Assembly: GCA_027066355.1 (NCBI GenBank)
Contig: JAMONW010000140.1
Coordinates: forward strand, 1 to 6,700
Source: Campylobacteraceae bacterium
Lineage (GTDB): Bacteria > Campylobacterota > Campylobacteria > Campylobacterales > Sulfurovaceae
Direction: 5' to 3'
DNA: 6,700 nt
How positions within the stretch are numbered: the stretch's first letter is position 1; every line of letters begins with the position of its first letter. Below the pieces are notes generated by a model. It saw only the letters and a program-made list of their open reading frames with translations, was not told where the DNA came from and ran no database searches. This document shows positions 1 to 4,824 of this stretch, in pieces. The position numbers and the translations under genes are program-made.

Positions 1-448
1 AGACTTTCCAGAACAATTTTTCAAAGGTAGAGTTCTTAAAACCCAAAGAGGTAATTTAGAGATAGAAGAGTATAATCCTAAAAGGGCTTTAATAAAAATA
101 GTTGGTTATAATAATCCAGAAGATGCAAGAGTTTTGACAAATACTAAAATTTATAGCACAGAAGATGAAACAAGAGAGTATTGCAATTTAAAAGAGGGGC
201 AATATTTTTGGTTTGATTTAATTGGTTGTAGTGTAGTTGAAGATGATGAAGTTTTAGGTCTTATAAAAGATATTCAGCGTTTGCCTCAGGGTGATTACTT
301 CTTAGTCGATACTAATGCAAAGTTAGTAGGTGGAAAATTTGCAAAAAGTTTTTTACTACCATATTTGCCAAATTTTATAAAAAGTGTTGATATTGCATCT
401 AAAAAAATTATAGCAACAGGTGCAAAAGATATTTTAGAAGCAAGTTAG
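1..448 (+). CDS. rimM: Ribosome maturation factor RimM, 5' end outside the window
   Basis: RimM binds ribosomal protein S19 in the pre-30S particle and helps mature the 16S rRNA head domain. The reading frame is open from base 2, giving 148 visible residues. It begins DFPEQFFKGR, the end of the first RimM-domain strand region, so roughly the first 25-30 residues lie beyond the left edge. The visible part continues the N-terminal beta-barrel (TQRGNLEIEEYNPKRALIKI, then NNPEDARVLTN). It then enters the PRC-barrel-like C-terminal domain (YFWFDLIGCSVV...LGLIKDI...YFLVDT) and closes with the typical FLLPYLPNFIKSVD and AKDILEAS. The TTG at 134 is an internal Leu codon, not the start, because the family sequence continues upstream of it. 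trmD and rplS follow, the standard ribosome/tRNA operon order. Identification is firm; only the start is unknown. Confidence 0.95.
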   Translation, partial: DFPEQFFKGRVLKTQRGNLEIEEYNPKRALIKIVGYNNPEDARVLTNTKIYSTEDETREYCNLKEGQYFWFDLIGCSVVEDDEVLGLIKDIQRLPQGDYFLVDTNAKLVGGKFAKSFLLPYLPNFIKSVDIASKKIIATGAKDILEAS

Positions 449-469
449 TTTTTTTGCTTTGCCAAAAAA

Positions 470-497
470 GCTGAGAGTTAAGAGCTGAGAGCATTAA
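470..497 (+). repeat. Degenerate tandem heptamer repeat, four units
   Basis: Read in steps of seven from 470, the units are GCTGAGA, GTTAAGA, GCTGAGA and GCATTAA; units one and three are identical. The inverted counterpart lies on the minus strand at 518-538 (GCTAAGA, GCATAAA, GCTTAGA). The array sits in the 129-bp rimM-trmD gap. Period-7 intergenic repeats are known in other bacteria (for example STRR elements of cyanobacteria), but I cannot assign this one to a named family. Confidence 0.6.
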
Positions 498-538
498 GTA
501 ATTATTGTTGTAATTACTCTAAGCTTTATGCTCTTAGC
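484..538 (+). other. Long imperfect RNA hairpin between rimM and trmD
   Basis: Bases 484-498 pair with 524-538 over 15 positions, with one G-U pair and one T-T mismatch. Bases 499-504 (TAATTA) then pair with 511-516 (TAATTA) around the loop TTGTTG, leaving 517-523 bulged on the right side. No T-tract follows, so it is not a canonical intrinsic terminator. It lies within the probable rimM-trmD transcript, so an RNA-processing, stability or attenuation role is possible; that is inference. The left and right arms are built from the inverted heptamer arrays. Confidence 0.6.
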
Positions 539-541
539 AAT

Positions 542-558
542 GTTAAATTATATTTAAC
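542..558 (+). other. Small inverted repeat just upstream of the trmD ribosome binding site
   Basis: GTTAAAT (542-548), a TAT spacer and ATTTAAC (552-558) form a perfect 7-bp inverted repeat. It ends eight bases before the trmD Shine-Dalgarno AAGGGAG (567-573). The stem is entirely A-T apart from its terminal G-C pair, so it would be weak as RNA; it could equally be a protein-binding palindrome or chance in AT-rich DNA. The hexamer TATATT (549-554) inside it resembles a -10 element but lacks an upstream TGN. Confidence 0.35.
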
Positions 559-577
559 GGTTATAAAAGGGAGTTTT

Positions 578-1276
578 ATGCAATTTAACTTTGTTACACT
601 CTTTCCTAATATTATAGATGGTTATTTTAGCGACTCTATTTTAAAAAGGGCAGTTGATAACGGATATATAAAATTAAACTACTATAATCCTAGAGATTTA
701 TCTTTAAATAAACATAATAAAGTTGATGATACAATAGTTGGTGGTGGAGCAGGGATGTTAATGAGTATGCAGCCACTTGCAGATACAATTGAAAAAATTA
801 AGAGTAAAGAACCAAATACAAAGGTAATATTTTTAACCCCAGTTGCTAAAAGATTTAATCAAAAAGATGCAAAATCTCTTTCAAAAGAGGAGTCTATAAC
901 TCTAATTTGTGGTAGATATGAAGGATTTGATGAGAGAGCTATAGAGATATATGCAGATGAAGTTTATAGTATTGGTGATTTTATCTTAACAGGAGGAGAA
1001 CTTGGGGCGATGGTTATATGTGATGCAGTTGCTAGAAATATTCCAAATGTCCTTGGAAATAGTAACTCTTTGAGTGAAGAGAGCTTTGAAAATGAGCTTT
1101 TAGAGGCACCATCTTTTACAAAACCAAATTTTTATAAAGAAAGTGGTGTAATTTCAGAATTTTTAAAGGGTAATCATAGTAAAATCGCGTCCATTAAACT
1201 AAAACTATCTTTGTTTAAAACAAAGTATTTTAGACCAGACATCTATAGCAAGGTAAAGGCAGATTATGAGAAATAA
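578..1276 (+). CDS. trmD: tRNA (guanine-37-N1)-methyltransferase TrmD
   Basis: TrmD transfers a methyl group from S-adenosylmethionine to N1 of G37 in tRNAs with a G36pG37 sequence, preventing +1 frameshifting. The 232-residue length is normal for the family. SPOUT trefoil-knot motifs are present in order: FVTLFPNIIDGYFSDSILKRA (residues about 5-25), VGGGAGMLM (54-62), the cofactor-loop region LICGRYEGFDERAIE (109-123), SIGDFILTGGELGAM (131-145), and DAVARNIPNVLG (149-160). KGNHSKI (197-203) lies in the C-terminal tRNA-binding part. At the position of the proposed catalytic Asp (the D of the E. coli EDSF motif) this protein has Glu168 in EESF. I recall Glu in Helicobacter too, so it is probably a lineage trait. 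The start ATG is preceded by the strong Shine-Dalgarno AAGGGAG (567-573). The 3' end overlaps rplS by 11 nt. A 129-bp structured gap separates it from rimM. Confidence 0.97.
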   Translation: MQFNFVTLFPNIIDGYFSDSILKRAVDNGYIKLNYYNPRDLSLNKHNKVDDTIVGGGAGMLMSMQPLADTIEKIKSKEPNTKVIFLTPVAKRFNQKDAKSLSKEESITLICGRYEGFDERAIEIYADEVYSIGDFILTGGELGAMVICDAVARNIPNVLGNSNSLSEESFENELLEAPSFTKPNFYKESGVISEFLKGNHSKIASIKLKLSLFKTKYFRPDIYSKVKADYEK

Positions 1277-1625
1277 GTATATTGAGAGTTTTGAGAAAGC
1301 GCAAATAGCAGAAAAAAATGTTCCTGATTTTAGAGCAGGTGATACTGTAAGAGTTGCAGTTAGAATTAAAGAGGGCAACAAAGAGAGAGTTCAAAATTAC
1401 GAAGGTGTATGTATTGCAATTCGTGGTGAAGGAACTGGTAAAACATTTAATGTTAGAAAAATTGGTGCAAATAATGTTGGTGTTGAGAGAATTTTCCCTC
1501 TATACTCTGATAGCATTGAAGGTATTGAAGTAGTTAGAAGAGGTAGAGTAAGAAGAGCTAAACTATTCTATTTAAGAAACCTAAGAGGTAAAGCTGCAAG
1601 AATTAAAGAGCTTAGAAGAAAGTAA
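1266..1625 (+). CDS. rplS: 50S ribosomal protein L19
   Basis: L19 is a large-subunit protein at the 30S-50S interface. The 119-residue product is full length. It opens MRNKYIESFEKAQI, then carries the SH3-like barrel signature FRAGDTVRVAVRIKEGNKERVQNYEGVCIA (residues about 22-51). The segment TFNVRKIGANNVGVERIFPLYS follows, and the tail is very basic (VVRRGRVRRAKLFYLRNLRGKAARIKELRRK). The ATG lies inside the end of trmD (11-nt overlap), and its Shine-Dalgarno AAAGG (1255-1259) is within trmD, so translation of the two is probably coupled. The stop codon falls in the loop of a hairpin that likely ends the operon. Confidence 0.98.
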   Translation: MRNKYIESFEKAQIAEKNVPDFRAGDTVRVAVRIKEGNKERVQNYEGVCIAIRGEGTGKTFNVRKIGANNVGVERIFPLYSDSIEGIEVVRRGRVRRAKLFYLRNLRGKAARIKELRRK

Positions 1626-1638
1626 TCTTCGCTCTTTT
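1605..1638 (+). terminator. Likely intrinsic terminator overlapping the rplS stop codon
   Basis: AAAGAGC (1605-1611) pairs perfectly with GCTCTTT (1631-1637). After a 3-base TTA bulge, GAAGA (1615-1619) pairs with TCTTC (1626-1630), giving 12 bp in total. The loop AAGTAA (1620-1625) ends with the stop codon TAA. A short T-run (1635-1638) follows. The T-tract is weak, but the position at the end of the operon and ahead of a new promoter at 1673 supports a terminator. Confidence 0.6.
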
Positions 1639-1672
1639 ATAGCTACATTATATATTAAATAACTACTACTTT

Positions 1673-1681
1673 TGATATAAT
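1673..1681 (+). promoter_or_regulatory. Extended -10 promoter for the 175-residue membrane protein gene
   Basis: TGATATAAT is a perfect extended -10 (TGN plus TATAAT) preceded by a T-rich stretch. This is the usual sigma-70 promoter style in Campylobacterota, which often lack a clear -35. Transcription would start near 1688, about 20 nt before the ATG at 1708. The same nine bases occur ahead of smpB on the other strand. Confidence 0.7.
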
Positions 1682-1707
1682 TATAAAATCTTAACTTTAG
1701 GATTTTT

Positions 1708-2235
1708 ATGTTTACTAAATTATTAAAAAAATTACTATTAGCACTACAGATATTTTTTGTATCTTTGTATATAATTTTTGAAGAGCTTATATGGGATAGA
1801 TTTGCTGAACCTATATATAAGTTTATAAAATCTTTAGCACTTTTTGAAAAGCTAGAAACACTTTTAAATAAAACGAATAAATATATTGTTTTAATTATAT
1901 TTATACTATCTTTTGTAATTGGTGAAATTATTGGAGTAGTTTCGCCATTAATTGCTCTTAAAGGATATGTAGTTTTAGGTGTTATCTTTTATGGCTTAAA
2001 GTTGGTAGTTGTGGCATTTGCTTTTTGGCTATTTAATACACAAAAAGAGAAGCTATTAAGATTTTGGATAATTAGAGTATCATACAAAAGAATTATTCAA
2101 TTTACACAATATATTAAAAATAGTTATGTTTTTAAATTAATAAAAGAAAGAGCAATAATTATAAAGAGTTATTTAAAAAAAATATATAAACAATTTAAGC
2201 ATAAAGTAGTTGATTTTTTTAATAAAAGTAACTAA
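1708..2235 (+). CDS. Uncharacterised basic membrane protein, 175 residues
   Basis: I cannot assign a function. The N-terminal 27 residues are hydrophobic (LLLALQIFFVSLYIIF) and lead into EELIWDRFAEP (25-35). Two clear transmembrane segments follow at about 59-83 (YIVLIIFILSFVIGEIIGVVSPLIA) and 87-109 (YVVLGVIFYGLKLVVVAFAFWLF). The last 65 residues are strongly basic and probably helical, and so likely cytoplasmic by the positive-inside rule. The EEWxWD-like segment followed by a two-helix hairpin resembles, from memory, a conserved but uncharacterised proteobacterial inner-membrane family; this needs a profile search. The ATG is supported by Shine-Dalgarno TAGGA (1698-1702) and the promoter at 1673-1681. 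The antiporter gene begins 59 bp downstream on the same strand, so the two may be co-transcribed, which might hint at a related envelope role. Confidence 0.75.
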   Translation: MFTKLLKKLLLALQIFFVSLYIIFEELIWDRFAEPIYKFIKSLALFEKLETLLNKTNKYIVLIIFILSFVIGEIIGVVSPLIALKGYVVLGVIFYGLKLVVVAFAFWLFNTQKEKLLRFWIIRVSYKRIIQFTQYIKNSYVFKLIKERAIIIKSYLKKIYKQFKHKVVDFFNKSN

Positions 2236-2294
2236 AGTTAAAAAATTATAGTATTATAGAGTAATAGAAAATGCAAAAGCAAAATAGGATTTAG

Positions 2295-3500
2295 ATGCAG
2301 ACACTCTTTTATATAGGAATAATATTTGTTGCAGGTTCTTTTATTAGATCATTGTGCAAAGAGTTTGGTGTATTAAGTGTTGTTGGTTATTTAGTTTTAG
2401 GTTTTGCATTTGGACCAAATGGTTTTGGTGTAATTCCTCACTCTTTTGTAGAAGAGAGCCATTTAATTACAGACCTTTCACTCTCTTTAATATCTGTTCT
2501 TGTTGGTTCAAATTTAAAGTATGATGCCATCAAAAGAGTATCTAGTCAAATTTTAATAGTTGCATTTTTAGAAGCTTTAGTTACATTTGTTTTAGTTTCA
2601 ACTGCTATGTATTTTTTATTTAAAAATTTATACTTCTCTTTTACAAATGAGCAGATAATAATTATGTCAATAATTTTTGGTGGATTAGCTGTTGCAACTG
2701 CACCAGCAACTATTTTAGCTATTATACATGAACTCAAAGCCAAAGGTAGATATAGCACTTTTTTACTTGGAGTTGTAGCTTTGGATAATGCTATTGCTTT
2801 AATCTTTTTTAGCTTTATTTTAATAATAAGCAACTTAGTAATTGGAAGTGAAGGCTATAGCTTTAGCTCTATGTTAGATATAATTCCTGTTGTTGGTTTT
2901 ACTATTTTAATAGGTGTAATAGGTGGTTTGGCTTCAAACTATATAGATAATTTTTTCAAATATAATAAAAGTTTTAAAACTACATCAACCCTTGGAATGA
3001 TATTTATAGTATATAGTTTAAGTTATATATTAGATTTAGAGCCACTTTTAGCAACGCTTGTAATGGGTATTGTTATGGCAAATGTTTCAAATGAATTTTA
3101 TATTGTAAAAGATGAGTTTGATGGGCATTTAAAAGATATAATTTTTTTACTCTTTTTTACACTATCAGCAATGCACCTGCAATTTGATTTTATTAGTGAA
3201 ATGCCTTCAGTTATTGTTGTTTATGTATTATTTAGAGTATTAGGAAAATTCATAGGTGTTAGAATTGGTGCTACTATATCTAATGCCTCAATGGATGTTA
3301 AAAATACACTTGGTTTAGCACTATTACCACAAGCTGGGATTGCAATAGGTTTGGCTTTGGCACTTCAAGGCGAAACAGGATTTGAAACAATATCTCCAAT
3401 AGTTTTAAATATTATTATATCTACTACAATGGTTCATGAATTTATAGGACCAATATTTACAAGATTTGCTCTTAAAAGGTCAGAAACTCACTATGTTTAA
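2295..3500 (+). CDS. Cation:proton antiporter of the CPA2 / Na+/H+ exchanger family
   Basis: This is a polytopic inner-membrane protein that likely exchanges Na+ or K+ for H+; the actual ion is not readable from sequence. The 401 residues form many hydrophobic helices and match the membrane core of the family, without the C-terminal RCK/TrkA domain of KefB/KefC. Landmarks are LSVVGYLVLGFAFGPNGFG (27-45), the unwound-helix region GGLAVATAPATILAIIHELKAKG (129-151), VVALDNAIALIFFS (160-173), PLLATLVMGIVMANVS (250-265), FRVLGKFIG (313-321) and LGLALLPQAGIAIGLAL (339-355). The central carboxylates read Asp164-Asn165, where many relatives have Asp-Asp. The ATG at 2295 has Shine-Dalgarno AGGA (2286-2289). 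Another in-frame ATG at 2271 meets a TAG directly before 2295, so 2295 is the true start. The gene converges with smpB. Confidence 0.9.
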   Translation: MQTLFYIGIIFVAGSFIRSLCKEFGVLSVVGYLVLGFAFGPNGFGVIPHSFVEESHLITDLSLSLISVLVGSNLKYDAIKRVSSQILIVAFLEALVTFVLVSTAMYFLFKNLYFSFTNEQIIIMSIIFGGLAVATAPATILAIIHELKAKGRYSTFLLGVVALDNAIALIFFSFILIISNLVIGSEGYSFSSMLDIIPVVGFTILIGVIGGLASNYIDNFFKYNKSFKTTSTLGMIFIVYSLSYILDLEPLLATLVMGIVMANVSNEFYIVKDEFDGHLKDIIFLLFFTLSAMHLQFDFISEMPSVIVVYVLFRVLGKFIGVRIGATISNASMDVKNTLGLALLPQAGIAIGLALALQGETGFETISPIVLNIIISTTMVHEFIGPIFTRFALKRSETHYV

Positions 3501-3510
3501 TTTTGCTTAG

Positions 3511-3532
3511 AAAAAAGCAAGGCTTAGAGCCT
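3511..3532 (-). terminator. Intrinsic terminator of the smpB transcript
   Basis: On the minus strand, AGGCT, the loop CTA and AGCCT (3532-3520) form a 5-bp GC-containing stem. It is followed by TGC and six T residues (3516-3511). It begins six bases after the smpB stop codon, at the junction with the converging antiporter gene. On the plus strand a separate weak hairpin (TTGCTT 3503-3508 with AAGCAA 3515-3520) lacks a T-tract, so termination looks directed mainly at the minus-strand operon. Confidence 0.6.
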
Positions 3533-3549
3533 AAAAGCTAATAGCTTCT
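3522..3549 (+). repeat. Degenerate heptamer repeat overlapping the end of smpB
   Basis: In steps of seven from 3522 the units are GCTTAGA, GCCTAAA, AGCTAAT and AGCTTCT. The first unit is identical to one in the rimM-trmD inverted array (minus strand 524-518). The array contains the smpB stop codon and encodes its last two residues (Ser-Tyr). It also supplies one stem of the terminator. It includes the palindrome AAGCTA-A-TAGCTT (3535-3547). Confidence 0.5.
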
Positions 3550-3999
3550 ATTCTTAATTGCGTGGGCTGCTTCTCTATCAAGTGTTCTTCTCTTTAGAGT
3601 TTCTCTTTTGTCATGTAGTTTTTTACCCTTTGCTAAAGCAATAGAAACTTTAGCAAGATTTCTTTCGTTAAAATAGAGCATTAAAGGCACTATTGTTAAG
3701 CCATCTTTACTTACTTTTCCAAATAATTTATCAAGCTGTTTTTTATGTAAAAGTAATTTTCTTGGCGCTCTTTCATCTTTGCTAAAGTGTCTGTTTGTTG
3801 TATCTAGGTGAGAGATATGAGCATTCATTAAATATAACTCACCTTTAATAAAACGACAAAAAGCATCATTTAGATTGGCTCTTTTTGCACGAAGAGCCTT
3901 TACCTCGCTACCTTGCAAAACAATTCCAGCTTCAAATTTTTCTAATATTTCAAATTCGTGTCTTGCTTTTTTATTTTGCGCAATTATATTTATTGCCAT
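3538..3999 (-). CDS. smpB: SsrA-binding protein SmpB (trans-translation)
   Basis: SmpB binds tmRNA and delivers it to stalled ribosomes, so that truncated mRNAs are released and incomplete proteins tagged for degradation. The 153-residue product is full length. It has NKKARHEFEILEKFEAGIVLQGSEVKALR (residues 9-37), RANLNDAFCRF (40-50), LMNAHISHLDTTN (57-69), the RKLLLHKKQLDKLFGKV region (80-96), the oligonucleotide-fold strands TIVPLMLYFNERNLAKVSIALAKGKK (102-127) and a basic tail LHDKRETLKRRTLDREAAHAIKNRSY that would become helical in the decoding centre. The ATG is supported by Shine-Dalgarno AGGA (4008-4005). It is the last gene of the minus-strand cluster, 39 bp after ispE, with its own extended -10 in that gap. 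The tmRNA gene ssrA is not in this window. Confidence 0.98.
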   Translation of the reverse strand: MAINIIAQNKKARHEFEILEKFEAGIVLQGSEVKALRAKRANLNDAFCRFIKGELYLMNAHISHLDTTNRHFSKDERAPRKLLLHKKQLDKLFGKVSKDGLTIVPLMLYFNERNLAKVSIALAKGKKLHDKRETLKRRTLDREAAHAIKNRSY

Positions 4000-4019
4000 A
4001 GTTATCCTATTTTCTTGAA

Positions 4020-4028
4020 ATTATATCA
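4020..4028 (-). promoter_or_regulatory. Extended -10 promoter of smpB
   Basis: Read on the minus strand this is TGATATAAT, a perfect extended -10 that begins ten bases after the ispE stop codon. Transcription would start near 4013, leaving a leader of about 14 nt to the smpB ATG with Shine-Dalgarno AGGAT (4008-4004) inside it. smpB can therefore probably be transcribed independently of the upstream uvrD-truB-ispE genes, although read-through is not excluded. Confidence 0.65.
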
Positions 4029-4038
4029 CATTTTATCT

Positions 4039-4824
4039 CTAATTAGCTATCTTAAAAAAGCTACTACCACTACCACTAAAATACCACCCCTCTTTTTCAT
4101 ACTCTTTTAGCTTTGGATAAACTAAAAGTGCAGATTTGTATAAGTCATTTAACTCTGTGGGGCTTATATTTGAACTTAATATATCTTTTGAGCTATTTAA
4201 CATAAATGAAGCTCCAGCATATGGTGATACATCTTTTAAAAAGTTTTCTCTAAATGTTTTATATACCAAAGCTGTATCACATGCAATTTGTGGTGTGAAA
4301 ATCTCTAAATTTAGTGCTTCTTCTTTGAACTCTTCTATAATTTCACCAAAACCACTTACATTTGCACTACTATAGCCATAAATAAAAAATGGAACATCAG
4401 CACCAATTGTAGAGCCTATATTTGCTAACTCTTTGGTGCTAACTTTTAAGTTACATATCTCTTTTACCATACGCATAAAAGTTGCTGCATTAGAGCTACC
4501 ACCTCCTAGTCCAGCACCAAAAGGAATATTTTTTTTAACTACAACCTTATGATTATAAAAAAACTCTAAAATATCTAAATCTCCAGTATATTGGTTTAGT
4601 GCTTTGTATGCTTTATAGATTATATTATCTTTAACATCAACTCCATCAACCCCTTCAATTGTAAAACTATCGCAACTTTGTGGAATAAACTCTATTGTAT
4701 CGTATAGATTTTTTATAAGCATAAATCGAGAGTTAAATGTATGATATAAGTTGCCATTAAACTCTTTAGTGCCTGTAATTTTAAGAAAAATATTTACTTT
4801 AGCAAATGATTTTGCACTATACAT
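4039..4824 (-). CDS. ispE: 4-diphosphocytidyl-2-C-methyl-D-erythritol kinase IspE
   Basis: IspE is the ATP-dependent kinase that phosphorylates the 2-hydroxyl of CDP-methylerythritol, the fourth step of the MEP isoprenoid pathway, in the cytosol. The 261-residue product is a GHMP kinase of slightly short but normal length. It opens with SFAKVNIFLKITG (6-18; Lys9 matches the active-site Lys). It carries the glycine-rich ATP loop IPFGAGLGGGSSNAA (100-114), the catalytic GADVPFF (141-147, Asp143), and the late GHMP motif SGSGSSFF (250-257). Its ATG overlaps the truB stop by 8 nt and is preceded by AAAGGAG inside truB, so the two are probably translationally coupled. In several relatives csrA lies between truB and ispE; here there is no room for it. 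Confidence 0.96.
   Translation of the reverse strand: MYSAKSFAKVNIFLKITGTKEFNGNLYHTFNSRFMLIKNLYDTIEFIPQSCDSFTIEGVDGVDVKDNIIYKAYKALNQYTGDLDILEFFYNHKVVVKKNIPFGAGLGGGSSNAATFMRMVKEICNLKVSTKELANIGSTIGADVPFFIYGYSSANVSGFGEIIEEFKEEALNLEIFTPQIACDTALVYKTFRENFLKDVSPYAGASFMLNSSKDILSSNISPTELNDLYKSALLVYPKLKEYEKEGWYFSGSGSSFFKIAN

Noticed and set aside
134..448. RimM starting at the TTG at 134 as a 104-residue protein
   Set aside because: The frame is open upstream to the window edge, and those residues match the RimM N-terminal domain, so the TTG is an internal Leu codon of a gene cut by the edge.
484..538. The rimM-trmD hairpin as an intrinsic terminator
   Set aside because: No T-tract follows the stem on either strand, and trmD immediately downstream has no convincing promoter, so a full stop in transcription there is not supported.
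470..538. The repeat-rich rimM-trmD gap as a CRISPR array or insertion sequence
   Set aside because: The units are only seven bases with no spacers, and there is no transposase, target duplication or long terminal repeat.
2236..2294. Separate promoter for the antiporter gene
   Set aside because: TATTAT at 2252-2257 is the only candidate; it lacks an upstream TGN and is unremarkable in AT-rich DNA.
2546..2833. 95-residue open frame on the minus strand inside the antiporter gene
   Set aside because: It lies wholly within a confidently identified gene, shows no recognisable family, has Lys/Ile-rich composition typical of an antisense shadow, and lacks a convincing ribosome binding site.
4136..4375. 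79-residue open frame on the plus strand inside ispE
   Set aside because: It is antisense to well-conserved IspE sequence, with no family resemblance and no promoter or ribosome binding site that stands out.
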